Below are positions 1-10,613 of a DNA stretch of 64,000 nucleotides, piece by piece. The notes beneath the pieces are model-generated. The model had not been told where the DNA came from, did no database searches, and was given only the letters and a program-made list of their open reading frames with translations. Source of the DNA: Mastigamoeba balamuthi (Eukaryota; Evosea; Mastigamoebida; Mastigamoebidae); contig CACRSC010000273.1 in the NCBI GenBank assembly GCA_902651635.1, positions 429,143 to 493,142 on the forward strand, written 5' to 3'. The translations under genes were made by a program, and so were the position numbers. Each line of letters begins with the position of its first letter. Within the stretch, counting starts at the first letter, position 1.

Positions 1-1603
1 GAGATGCACAATCCACTTGCTTTGCATTGCTTGGTAAGGTCCTTGTTGTCCCCAGACAGATAAGCAGCAAGTGAATTTACACTATGTTTCCCACCACTGA
101 ACAAGGTGATCTGGCGGCGAAATCCAATTCCCGGAATTATCCAGTGCTCAATGGTTTCGTTTACCTCTTCTATACCATGATTGTTACTGGGAACTCTACG
201 AATACAAATTCGAGAATAATGTGGCTCTGGAAAGGCTGGTGGGGCAATGATCGTTTTACATGATTTGTGAAGTGCAATCCAAGATGAATTGAATATACTC
301 TCCCATGCATCAACCACAATGTTGGTTGTTCCATTCGAATTAAAAAGAGTACCACCAAGCAGCCTCGGGCCAATGGGTACAGTGTAATCATAATACAACT
401 ACAAAGTAGTCAGTTCACCATATTGTGATGTAAGCAGACTCACTGTTATGAATGACTTAATACTGGAACAGGATTTCATTGAGAATGCATGAACTGGCCT
501 TCCATATGTTGTGTTGTCAATTGTCTCCGACCACAAGCAATTACGATCTGATTCAAAGAACAAATGTGGCGACCACACCTGTGTTGCCACACTGTAATGT
601 GGCCCAGGATTCATATTGCAAATTCCATTAGTAACTGTGGCCGCAGTTCCCATCAGCCTGCCCTGCATGAATATTGTCGTAGATGACCACCTTCTTCTGT
701 TTTTTGCGTACTGAATGCTTGTGAGCTTGTGGCCTGCAGTCCTGTCAAGACACCACGATTCTATTGAGGCAACAGCAGAGCCCCACTTTGGACTGAAGAA
801 TGGAACCAGAATGCGTGCATGAATTGTCGAGGGCAAAAACGGTGGGGAGATCGGAAGTGGGCACAAAGGATCAATATGAAGAGCCGCTGTATCTTGAGCA
901 ATATCAAATCGGTGAACTTTGAAAACATAGTCGGCTCTGACACCAAACTCGACCACTGATACGAATCCTCCAAGCAGAATCCCCCCTCCGTTAACTTGTT
1001 CCCTTTCATAATAAAGCTATTTGTTAAAATAAGATTCGCGAGTAAAGACAAATGTTGTACAGTCAGATTTCCCTCTGTAGAGTCCTTCAGTGACGGCATA
1101 TCATGACGAATATTCAGGGTGTACCTGAAAACCGGATGCCCGAATTTGCTCACATCAACCGCCCTTGTCCACGGCCCATAGCGACCAAAGGAAGTAACAG
1201 TGTGGAAGACGGTGCTATTGCCACCACGATGCTCCACGTACTCCTCCTGAGCAGTGATACTTGTGGACTTCATACACTCGGGCCGACCGTTACGGGAATC
1301 GCGATTGACCACGTAGACAACTGAGGCGAACTCCTGCGAAAGTAGTCCCAGCCGGGTGGAGTTGTACTCGTTGGCGACCACTGACGACGACCAGGTCGAA
1401 TACGACCTGATACAGGTGTCTAGACGGGACCCAATTCCAGGAACAAGCCACAGCTCCCAGTCGTGGGAGACGTCCCCCTCTCTCAGCTCGATGCGGGCAT
1501 GAAGGGGCTCGGGAAAGGGCGGTGGCCCTTGCCACTCCCCTGCCGAGGTAACTGCACACAGCGAGAGCCCAAGAGCGAGAAGAACGGGAGTTGTTGTCCC
1601 CAT
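1..1603 (-). CDS. secreted protein built of about 195-residue tandem repeats (3' part outside window)
   Basis: Start codon at 1601-1603 followed by a hydrophobic signal peptide (MGTTTPVLLALGLSLCAVTS) and a mature start at about AGEWQGPP. Two short phase-0 introns can be placed by frame: 1017-1060 (GTACAA...AAATAG) and 399-443 (GTGAGT...TTTGTAG). The protein is repetitive. A segment PPFPEPLHARI...WLVPGIG recurs as SPPFLPSTIHARI and again as APPAFPEPHYSRI...WIIPGIG. Each unit ends shortly before an intron followed by LYYER.. or LYYDY... Several N-x-S/T sites fit a glycosylated extracellular protein. I do not recognise the family. It is not obviously PIG-T, a mannosidase or another known secreted enzyme. 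The reading frame is open to base 1, so the C-terminus lies to the left of the window. Confidence 0.7.
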
Positions 1604-1825
1604 CTCTTTCTTGCCCAAACTGAAAAAGTGGTGGCGAGATTTCGTTAAAGATATGTGGTGACGATTGACGATGAATTTGAGCTGCGGAACGGAGATCCCT
1701 GAACCCACGTATAATGTGTTGCTGGTGCTCGGTGGGAGAGGCAATACGATCCTCAAACTACAGAAATTTGCGGTATTATCGGCGAAGCCTTTGAGCTCCT
1801 CATTGAGCCACTACAAATTTGTAAT

Positions 1826-1898
1826 GAGGGCGTAGCACAACGGTAGCTGCGGCTGACTCCAGATCAGCAGGTTGGGGGTTCAAGTCCCTTCGTCCTCA
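1826..1898 (+). tRNA. tRNA-Trp (CCA)
   Basis: A 73-nt cloverleaf can be folded. The acceptor stem pairs GAGGGCG with CGTCCTC (one G-T pair) and carries a discriminator A. The anticodon arm GCTGA/CTCCAGA/TCAGC places CCA in the loop. The TTCAAGT T-loop sits in a GGGGG/CCCTT stem. The D-arm contains AACGGTA, as in other eukaryotic tRNA-Trp. No intron. A T-rich tract (TTTCGTTTTTCTTTCT) follows at once, fitting RNA polymerase III termination. Confidence 0.93.
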
Positions 1899-1919
1899 AA
1901 CTTATTTCGTTTTTCTTTC

Positions 1920-4838
1920 TTAATCAGGTAGTCTCGTCAGCATCCTGCGGAATGCCCCCACATCCTGCCAATCCAATTCCGCAAACTGCCTGACGATGTC
2001 ACTGCAGGAGCGCTCGTACATCTGAACCCGCTCGTTCTCAGCCCGGTCGGCGTCCTTGCCACTGTCCCAGGCCTTTGCTACCTCCGTAGCGCGTGCAACG
2101 ATGTCTTTGGGTACTCCAGCCATCAGAGCGCACTCGTGACCGAAGCTCTGGCACGAGACCCCACGAACCGCCTGGTACAGCAGAACGACTTCCCTCTTCT
2201 CCTCGGTGAGCATGCATCGCATCGTGACGTAGTCCAGCAGTTCGTCCGTCTTGACTCGCCTCTGCAGGACGCTGACCGCCTCGTGCCAGTGCGTGCTGAA
2301 GAGGCACATGGGGCAGGACGCAGCGAGCGCGTCGCAAGTCGCGGTGCTGAAGCCTCTCGACGCGAGCTTCTCGACAATTGCGACGATCAGGGCTGACCCG
2401 TCAACGACCTCTGTCCCCTTCCCGAACTCGTCCACGAGCAGCAAGGACTCGCCAGTGCATTCGGAGAGCATCTGTGTGCTTGCTCGTGTCAGCAGAATTG
2501 ATGCTGGAACTCGGCTGAAAACCGTTGACATCTGGACGCAGTCGGACATGAACGAGCTGTGGCCGTGCTGCAGGGACTCGACCGCCGCTGATCGACTGAA
2601 CAACGCGTCGATCGAGCCGATAGTGGCGGCCTGCGCGCTGACGAACGACCCGGCGTGCGCCATGACAGCGATGAGCCCGACCTGCTGCAGGAACACCGAC
2701 TTTCCGCTGCTGTTGGGCCCGGTCACCACCAGAATGCAGCTGCCGTTTCCCAGGCAGATGTCGTTGGGCACGAGGGACGACCCCAGAACAGGGTCCAGCA
2801 GTGGGTGCTTGCCGCCTCGTATCGTCAGCACAGGCCCGTCGACGAACTGCGGCCGGCAGTACCTCCTCTCACGTGCGACGAGCGCGAAGGAGGCGACCAC
2901 GTCCAGCTCAGCAAACGCAACTGACATCTGTCGCATGGGGTATCAGCGGTGGCAGGACAACATCATCACTCACCTTCATTATCGCTCCCGAGTGCTCAGA
3001 GACGAGTTTGATCCGCAGAGCACGGAAGATCTCGGTCTCTTTGTCGACGATCTGAGAGTAGACGTCCCCGATGCGCTCGTCGAGAGCTGTGCATGTCTCG
3101 CTCTTGAAGTACACGGCCGAGGTTGAATGGAACTGATACTCGAGCCCTGCGATCTGCTTGTACTGGTCCACTTGGTCCACCGGGGTGGGCAGTGGCGCGG
3201 ACAGAAGGAACCCGAGCTGCGGTGCGTACACCGCGTGGAGCCGCGAGATGAGCGGGCTCGAGATCGAGTGCAGCTCTCTCTCGGCGAGGGAGTCCAGCAG
3301 CGACCCCAGCGCCGCGTGAGCCCTTCTGAGGCTGTCCAGGGACGCGTCTACGCCCTTCCTCACGCGGGGCTTGCAGTCCAGCGTCGTTGCATCAACGTCA
3401 ATCACCGTCGCCAGCATCGCGGCTGCTGTGGCGACACCCTCGGATGCAGCGCGGGCGTCCGACAAGATTTGGCCCGGCGGCCCTCCCTGCGAGAGCAGGT
3501 CCTGGCAGTCGACTGCGGCCGCGAGGGTCTTGCGCAGGCGCAGCCAGTCGTTGTGCGTGGCCTTGGACGCGCTCAAGGCGGCGAGAGGCTGAGAGACGTC
3601 GTGGATCTTGGACAGGCACAACCGGATGTCTCGGAGGGCCGAACTGTGGACCGGGTCGCAGAGAACAGCGACTGCGTCAAGCCTTCTTTTCAACTCCTCC
3701 TGAGACCTCGTCGGTCGCAGCAGCCATTCCCTGCGGAGTGCCGTAAGTGCACCGTGTGCTACGCCGAGTACCTGAGTAGACAGCGGCCGGGCTTCGACTT
3801 GGTGCTGTCAAGAACGGAGAACAGGCTCACGCCCTCCTTTGGGCGGCCGCGTCCGTGAATGACGGGGTGCCTGAGTCGCCTCTGTCAGGTAAGTACGTAG
3901 CGCACGCAGGTGGTCACTTCTCCAGAGAGAATATCGAGAGCGATTTGATGGTCCAGGGGTCCAGCCTGACTGTGTCGTCTCTGATGACCGTCAGAGAGCT
4001 GGCCAGTGTGCAGGCATACAGCGAGAGCAGCCCGACACGGTTGAAGAGCAGGGGGTGTCCCATCCTGGTCAGGTACGACAGGAGAGCGCCTGCAGCCCTC
4101 GCCTGAGAGACCTGAGTGCCGAGGCATGGTGCGCCCGCTCACTGCCTCTGTGTTGGCGTCGCCGTGCACCAGAGGACGCAGGAACGAGGCCACACGCAGC
4201 ATCTCCTCACTGTCCGAGACCTGCACCGACGCCAGCTTCGCCTGCGAGGACGAGACGTCGAAGTCCGCGGCTACGAGCTGCGTGACGTGCGGCACACTCA
4301 CCTCGTCGTCGGCGTCTGCAGCACCAGTGGTCACCGCTGAGCCTTGGGGCCCGGGTGGGGTACGGACTGCTCTCGCTGAGCGCGTCCAGCAGCTTCAGCG
4401 GGGCCCGCGTGCTGGTCAGGATGATTCTGGGCCGTATCTGGAACTTCACTGATGATGCATCGTCAGACGAAATGGCGGGCGACGTGGGGGCATTGCAGTG
4501 AGGCGACGTGAGCGAGTGGCGGTGAACGCGGGCGTCTCGAACGACCCCCCGAGGCGCAGCGACGAGCTGGCAGGGTCGAAAGCCGCGAACCCTATCCTGG
4601 GGACCTGCGATACGACAGCCATGACGGCTCCCTTCCCCATCGTCCGTGCCACGTCAGAGAAGTGACGCAGTGGCCACCAGCGGCTGGCCTCGCGCACTGG
4701 CTGGTCCTGGTCAGAGCCTGGCCGGTCTCTCGGTGGCTCGGCGGCCTCGGGGGGGTTGGGAGGAGGCGGGGGACGAGGGGGCCGGTCGGAGAGGTCCGAG
4801 GGGAAGTGCGGGTCGTCCCAACCGTCGGATGCGAGCAT
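1920..4838 (-). CDS. MSH5: MSH5, meiotic MutS homologue
   Basis: C-terminal MutS ATPase with Walker A GPNSSGKS, a Q-loop/STFM-like stretch and Walker B LLVDEFGKG, in the MSH5 order (QVGLIAVMAHAGSFV...IGSIDALFSR). The middle part (HNDWLRLRKTL...YAPQLGFLLSAPLP) matches the MSH5 lever/clamp region. The N-terminus (VMAVVSQVPRIGFAAFD ... PRIILTSTRAPLKLLDAL) matches the MSH5 start, and there is no mismatch-binding domain I. MSH5 works with MSH4 as a sliding clamp that stabilises crossover intermediates in meiosis. Several introns break the gene. One fits about 4441-4497 (donor GTCGCC, acceptor CATCAG, joining TRSL to KFQIRP). The start is taken at the first in-frame ATG, 4838. Divergent from the NEK gene. 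Its presence implies meiosis in this lineage. Confidence 0.9.
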
Positions 4839-5036
4839 TCCAGGGTTTGAAAACGAAGATAGATTCTCCCGGAAAATCAATTTAAAATCTTGGCGCCATT
4901 TTATACGCGCCCGCTTTTCTTTTTTTGTTGGGCGATAAGCGTTAGGTCCTCCTCGTTCACACCACTCACCCCCCCCTCCCTCCGCCCCCCACCCCCCACA
5001 CCCGGACCGGCACCCAGCGAGCGCGTCGAGGAGAGC
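4839..5036. promoter_or_regulatory. shared promoter region of MSH5 and NEK
   Basis: 198 bp between divergent start codons. It holds an A+T-rich patch with TTTTATA and, just inside it, an E2F-like TTGGCGCC box at about 4890-4897, followed by T-rich and C-rich tracts on the NEK side. Function is inferred from position. Confidence 0.4.
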
Positions 5037-7686
5037 ATGTCTGCGAAAGACTTCCAGAAGGACAAGTTCCTGGGCAAGGGCACCTACGGCGCCGTCTACC
5101 GCGTGACGCGCGTCTCCACGGGCAAGGTCTACGCCCTCAAGGAGGTCGACATGCGCAACAAGCGCCAGGACGAGAAGTGCGCCCCCGCCCCCGCCGTGCC
5201 CTCCCCTCTAGTCTCCTCCCCGCTGACCCCCTCGGCGCTGCGTTTCGTGGTTGGCGCTCTGTGTGCGGTGCTCCTGCGCGCGCGCGCGTCCCGCTCGGCG
5301 CCAGTGAGGAGGCCGTCAACGAGATCAGGCTGCTCGCCTCGGTCAAGCACCAGAACATCATCCGCTACCGCGAGTCGTTCTTCGAGAACGACCACCTCTT
5401 CATCGTGCGCCCGCTCTCCCGCCATCCTGCGGTCCCACTTCTTTTTTCTCAATTATTTAAAAATATTCTCCCTCGCTGGCTGTGCGGTCCCTTCGGCTTT
5501 GCATTTTTCAAAAACTCGTTTATTGCCACGTCACTAACGACGCGCTGGGCGGCTGCGCCGCGCAGATCACCGACTTCGCGGATGCCGGGGACGTGTCGGG
5601 GCTGATCAACAGGCACAAGCAGGTGCACTCGATGATCAAGGAGGAGGAGGTCTGGAGCATCTTCATGCAGCTCTGCCTCGGCATCAAGTACCTGCACGCG
5701 CACCACATCCTCCACAGGGCACGCCCCCCACCCCGCAGCTCTTTTCCCACCGTCTTCCGGCGCTTCGTTTTCCTGAGTGTCGTTGCTCCGTCGCGTCTCC
5801 CGCAGGACCTCAAGACGTCCAACGTGTTCTTGACAGGGCCGCACCCGCACGCCGTCAAGATCGGCGATCTGGGCGTCGCGAAGCTGCTCAAGGCAGCGGC
5901 CACACAGACCCAAGTCGGTGCGCTATAAATAGCGCAGAAAAATGAACGAGAACCGGATTCACTCGCTTCCGCTCAACGCCCCAGGAACGCCCTACTACAT
6001 CAGCCCCGAGATCTGGCGAAAGCTGCCGTACAACGAGAAGAGCGACGTCTGGTCGCTGGGGTGCGTGCTGTACGAGATGTGCACGTTCAGGCACCCGTTC
6101 ACCGCCACGAGCCCCAAGGAGCTCTCGGCCAAGATCCTGCGCGGCAAGTACGCCCCCGTGGTGGGCTACTCCAAGGACATGTGCTCCATGATCGACTGCC
6201 TCCTCTGTCCGCCCCCGCTCTCCTCGCCCCCGTCACTGCAGTGACCCGCAAGAAAGACTAAGTGCCCTCCGTGTGCGTCGCAGGCGTCGACACGTCCAGG
6301 AGGCCCAACATCAACGGAGTGCTCGCGCACCCGGCCATGGTGGCCAGGTTCCCGAACATAGACCGTTCGCATAGCTCGCCCGTGCGCACGACCTCGGCCC
6401 CGGACCACGTGTTCAACACGATCAAGGTCCCCCGCAACCTGACGCGCCTCACGACCGCACTCCCGGTTCGCATCCTCTCACTATCTACGCCCGAGCTCAC
6501 ACACGCGTGACCCGTGCAGCCGCCTGCGTACGTGACTCCCGCGGGGCCTGTGGCGGCCACGGCCCTGTCGTCGAACAGGAGGTCGGACCCCACCACGGCA
6601 GTCGTGCGCAAGCTCGACTTTGACGCGGTGATGGAGCCGCCGCACCCGTCGACAATGCCCGAGAAGCCCGTCGCCGCCGAGCCTCAGGCGTTCGCCGTCC
6701 CGGTCGCCCCTGTGCGCGCCCCCGTGCCAGCCGCGCCTCGCAGCGAGTCGGGCTTTGCGGTTCCCGTGGCGCCCGCCCGCCCGGCGTACCGCCCGTCCTC
6801 GGCGGCGATGGGGCTGTTTGGGCCTGTTCCCGCGCAGAACGCGGCGCCGGCCCCGCACGCGATCGCTGTCCCGTGCCGCCCGCCCATCGCCTCGGGGCTC
6901 GGGCTCGCGAGGAGGCCGTCGGCCCCCATCCGGCGCCCCGACTCGCGGGCGCTCTACGGCCTGCAAGGCGGCGCTGCCGGGCTCGTGAGGCCGTTCGAGT
7001 TCGCCCCGGCCCATGCGAACCGCGCCCCTGCGCTGCCCGCCGCCCCTCACTACGCGGCGCCCTCTGGAGCCGCACCGCACCACGCAGCCGCCCCGGTCGC
7101 GAGCGTCCCCCACTACGCCGCCCCGCTCGGGACGGGCTCGTCTTCTTCTTCTTCATCGTCGTCTTCTCGCGGGTCGCAGCGGTCGCCGCACTACGCGGAG
7201 CCGATCCCGCGGCACAGGGCGTCGTCGGTCCACCACAAGCCGGCGTCACCCCCGAGGATCGTCGAGGTACGCGCTGCGCAGCCGAGGCTGAGCAGCCGCG
7301 AGTCGGCGAGGCACCAGGCGCTGATGGACTTCCAGCACCAGCGCCGCTCCAGGCTGTCGCTCGCGCAGCCGCTGCAGCAGCCCCTGCGCGACGTCTCCAA
7401 CGTCGGGGGCGCCAAGCCCGAGGACGCCAAGCCGGTGGTGCAGGCCCAGGCGCTGGCGCAGGCGCCCTCTGCCCACGCAGCGGTGGGCTCCAGGATCACG
7501 AGGTCGTCGTCCAGCGCCGCGGTGTACGCGAGGCCGAGGCAGTCGATGGGCGCACCGCTGAGGAGGAGCCCGTCGGAGCTGGGGCTGCTTAACCCCCGGA
7601 TGGCCCCTCCCGCAGTGGGGGCGGTCCCCGGCCTGTACGGTCCCGACAGGCCAGACAGGTTCCGGCGCCCGTCGGTTGTATTCTGA
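5037..7686 (+). CDS. NEK-family (NIMA-related) protein kinase with long Pro/Ser-rich tail
   Basis: Kinase motifs in order: glycine loop GKGTYGAVY, VAIK-type lysine YALKEVD, NEIRLLASVKHQNI, HRDLKTSN, a DLG in place of DFG (IGDLGVAKLL), VGTPYYISPE, and SDVWSLGCVLYEM. The HRDLKTSN and GTPYYISPE pattern is NEK type. Frame-consistent introns: after QDE(N) at about 5178 (GTGCGC), after HLFI at about 5410, inside HR/DLK (a GC-AG intron starting GCACGC), in the activation loop (GTGCGCTA...CCCAG, giving TQTQVGTPYY), and two in the C-lobe and linker. The tail of about 390 residues is rich in Ala, Pro and Arg with a serine run near 7140. It has no recognised domain. NEK kinases act in mitotic entry, centrosomes and cilia. 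Confidence 0.9.
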
Positions 7687-8470
7687 GTAGTGAGGAGCTC
7701 CCTCATCCCCCGTCCCGTGGTTCGTGTTTTTGCTTTAACAGGTAGATCCCTCAGTTTATAACCACTGTTGAAGGTCGCAAGGTCTGTGTCACCGTGGTCC
7801 AATGCAGCACGGCAAGGCAGGTCGATCAACCTGTACTGTTTTTTCTTGCTTCAGCTGGCTGCTTTTCTTCGTCAACAACACAATCAGCATGTTTGATTTT
7901 TGCGGGCTGTCACAATCAACTGTTTTTTGGTTCACTGCGCTCATCAGCACAATTTTATAGCACCAATGACCTCGCACGAGGAGTTGCCGGGAGGGCAGGG
8001 GCACAAGCGACACAAAGAGCGATAGCCTACAGTGCATGGGCAGAGCCTGCCCCTCTTCCTCGTCGGTGGCCCCTGTCGTGTTATCCCTCTGCCCATTTGA
8101 TAATTGTTTCCTTGTGATTATGTTCAAACTGACAACTACCATTCATTTACTTCATCCTCTTCTAGTGCAGATCCCACTCGGAACATTGCATATCACTGCC
8201 AGTTTTATGGGAAAGCGCTTCGTACAAATCCGGATGCGATTTGACTTATTTGGGCTGAGTGTCTTGCAGTTTCATTGTAAATTTTGATGGTCCAACTATG
8301 GAAAATGATAGAGGATGTCCATACAGAATATCTACCTCCGCTCAACTTCAACAAATCGGTGATGCATATATCAGGTAACCGACAATGATTAAAAGTGTAC
8401 CATTCACCATTGTTGTGCACAACGGTTTGTCGGAAATCGTGTCAGTACACTACCAAAGCACCAGAGAGTG
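7687..8470. other. intergenic spacer with no recognisable gene
   Basis: 784 bp with lower G+C than the flanking coding DNA. No ORF with family resemblance, no tRNA. The last 60 bp (about 8410-8470) resemble the sequence upstream of pectinesterase 2 (shared ACGGTTTGTCG and GTCA blocks) and belong to the duplicated unit. Confidence 0.7.
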
Positions 8471-9830
8471 ATGTGCTTCACACGCTTTGCAGTCCTCGTC
8501 CTGGTCTCCGTCGCCTGCGCACAGGTCATCGTGGTCGACAAGAGCGGATCGATCAAGACGATCGCGGCGGCGCTTGCGAAGATCCCCAGCGGCAGCACGA
8601 CCCGTCACACTATCGTCGTCCATCCAGGTGGGGGCAGCCACCACCTTCGCCAGTTTCTGAAGAAAACCGTCCCCCACCAGGCACGTACTCGGAGAAGATC
8701 ACCATCACGCCCGAGATGGGCCCCGTCACCATCAGCGGCTCCGACTCGTCGAACCCCGACAAGGTGCTGCTGCGCACTGGCTGTGCGGCAACAGGAGACG
8801 GGACGGCCGGGTGTAGCAGCTGCACCGGCGGCGAGTGGAACAGCCAGGCGCTGCTCATCAAGTCCCCCAACTTCATCGCCCAGAACCTGGCGATCGCCAA
8901 CGACGCCTGCAACTACAACCACAAGAAGGCCGGTCAGTCGTTCGCCGTCCAGGTCGCCACCCCCTCAGTCGCCTCCACCCCCCGCTCCCTCGGGAGGCCC
9001 TAACGAGCAGTTTGTCCCCGTGAGCTACAGAACCTTGCGGACAAGGTCACATTCATCAATGTGAGGATGTACGGAGGGCAGGACACCTTCTACACCGGCG
9101 GAGCGAGCACGCGCGTCTACATGCTCAACAGCTTCGTCAACGGCTCGGTCGACTCGATCTTCGGGATCGGGGCAGCGGTGTTCGACAAGTGCGAGATCCA
9201 GATCTCCTCGTACAACACGGCGCACAGGGGCGACGCCTCTCTCAAGACGAGCTACCTGTTCCTCAACAGCAGGCTCACCAAGCCGAAGGGCGCCGCGACC
9301 GGCGGATCGCGCCTGGGAAGGCCTTGGGGCCAGTACGCCCGCGTCATATTCAAGAGCACGTCGATGGCCGGACACATTGGGTCGATTGGCTGGGACGACT
9401 GGGGTCACAAGTGCACGGCCACCAGCTGGTGTTCCAATGTGTTCTACGCAGAGTACAAGTCCAGCGGCGCGGGGGCGAGCTCCACTGGGCGCCCGGGCTG
9501 GACGAAGCAGCTCAGCGACACCGAGGCGGCCAAGTACACCACGTCGACCACGCTCAGGGGGTGGGCCCCTCCCACCGGCGTCCGCAGCACTGGCGAGATC
9601 GACCAGGACGCGGACAACACAACCACTTGGGTGGACCCCGACGGCTACGCCAGCACCCACATCGAGATGACGGAGCTCGTCTCCGTCGAGGACTCCGCGT
9701 CTGCACTGGGAGTTGCGCTGACGCTATGTGTGGCTGAGCTGGCATCGCTGCTCTGAGAGGAGATGCAGATCTCTGGTATGAGGTGCCGTGACATTGAATA
9801 GTACAACAAAGGGGAATCAGCTTATCCAGC
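8410..9830 (+). repeat. duplicated pectinesterase unit, copy A
   Basis: The block containing pectinesterase 1 plus about 60 bp upstream and about 70 bp downstream is repeated in inverted orientation at about 34300-35690. Intron 2 is almost identical in both (CTCAGTCGCCT..., CTCCCTCGGGAGGCCCTAACGAGC). The 3' flank also matches (ATGAGGYGYCGTGACA, CAACAAAGGGGA). Confidence 0.8.
8471..9756 (+). CDS. secreted pectinesterase (copy 1), GPI-type tail
   Basis: Carbohydrate esterase family 8. It removes methyl groups from pectin outside the cell. Exons 8471-8627, 8681-8952 and 9031-9756 join in frame to 384 residues. Residues 1-17 are a signal peptide (MCFTRFAVLVLVSVACA). Family motifs are GTYSEKI, QALLIKSPNFIAQNLAI, GGQDTFY (catalytic Gln and Asp), GSVDSIFG (nucleophile Asp; plant enzymes have VDFIFG) and LGRPWGQ (substrate Arg). 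The C-terminus ends in a hydrophobic stretch (ALGVALTLCVAELASLL) after a small-residue patch, typical of a GPI signal. A near copy lies inverted at 34354-35640. Even the introns match, so duplication or gene conversion is recent. Confidence 0.92.
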
Positions 9831-9906
9831 ACCCGCCAAAACAACAGATTCTGCTGATATTTCCCTGCATGAATCTGCCCAAGATTCTATCCTTCTGCCT
9901 GCGTGG

Positions 9907-10404
9907 ATGCCGCAAGTTCAGCGCCGGCGTGCAGCGGCCGCCAAGTCCGAGCCTGCGCCCCAAGCCGCCCCCAATGCGCCCGAGCAGCCGTTCATCCCGG
10001 CGGGCGATCTGACGTTCGCCGCCCACTCGACATCCGCGTCTTGACACGCGCTGACTCACCGCGTCTCCCCCCTCCCCCCACTCCCTCCAGCAAGCGCTTT
10101 GCCCCCCAGACAGTGCGCAAGTTCTTCCTGTTCGTGGCGCTGCTGGTCGTGCTGCCCTTCTCAGCGCTTTTTGGCCTGCAGTTGACGCTGACGAGTACGT
10201 AGCCCCCCCTCTCGCCTCTCCGCTGGGCTGCTGGTGCTGCGCTGACGGCTGACGGCTGGCGGTGGTGCTGCCCTGCTGACGCACGCGCACGCAGGGGGCT
10301 ACGGCTGGGAGACGGACAAGGCCATCGTCTACAGCGGCGTCGCGGGCATCGCCGTCGCCATGCTGGTCCAGGTCGTCTACGTCGTCCTCGCCGCCTTCGA
10401 GTAG
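9907..10404 (+). CDS. VMA21: VMA21-like V-ATPase assembly factor
   Basis: Exons 9907-10013, 10091-10194 and 10295-10404 join in frame to 106 residues. A polar Ala/Pro-rich N-terminus is followed by KRFAPQTVRKFFLFVALL.., then two membrane segments (FFLFVALLVVLPFSALFGLQ and AGIAVAMLVQVVYVVLAAF) separated by a short polar loop (RGYGWETDKA). Size, two-helix hairpin and the TVRKFF...LP pattern fit VMA21, the ER chaperone that helps assemble the V-ATPase membrane sector. No C-terminal dilysine retrieval signal is visible (it ends in AFE). The match rests on short motifs and topology. Confidence 0.7.
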
Positions 10405-10613
10405 GGGCGGCGGTGTGCCTCCTCGGCTCGCGCTGAGCAGCAGCGACACCGATGGGACACGCACACCCTCCCCAGCCCCCGTGCCTCGGGGGGCAACCAC
10501 CACGGGCAGTGCGCGTGTGACTCCCCAATATCAACAATGCGCTCGGAGTTTGCTCTCTTGATGCCGGGAGAGACCAAGTGGGGGCAGAGAGCAGAGGGAG
10601 TGGAGGCGGGCTA

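Noticed and set aside
4839-4880. Extension of MSH5 from a TTG codon at 4880
   Set aside because: No ATG there. The first ATG is at 4838, and a non-ATG start has no support in this gene set.
7140-7164. TCTTCTTCTTC repeat as a possible regulatory tract
   Set aside because: It codes for the serine run in the NEK tail and is in frame.
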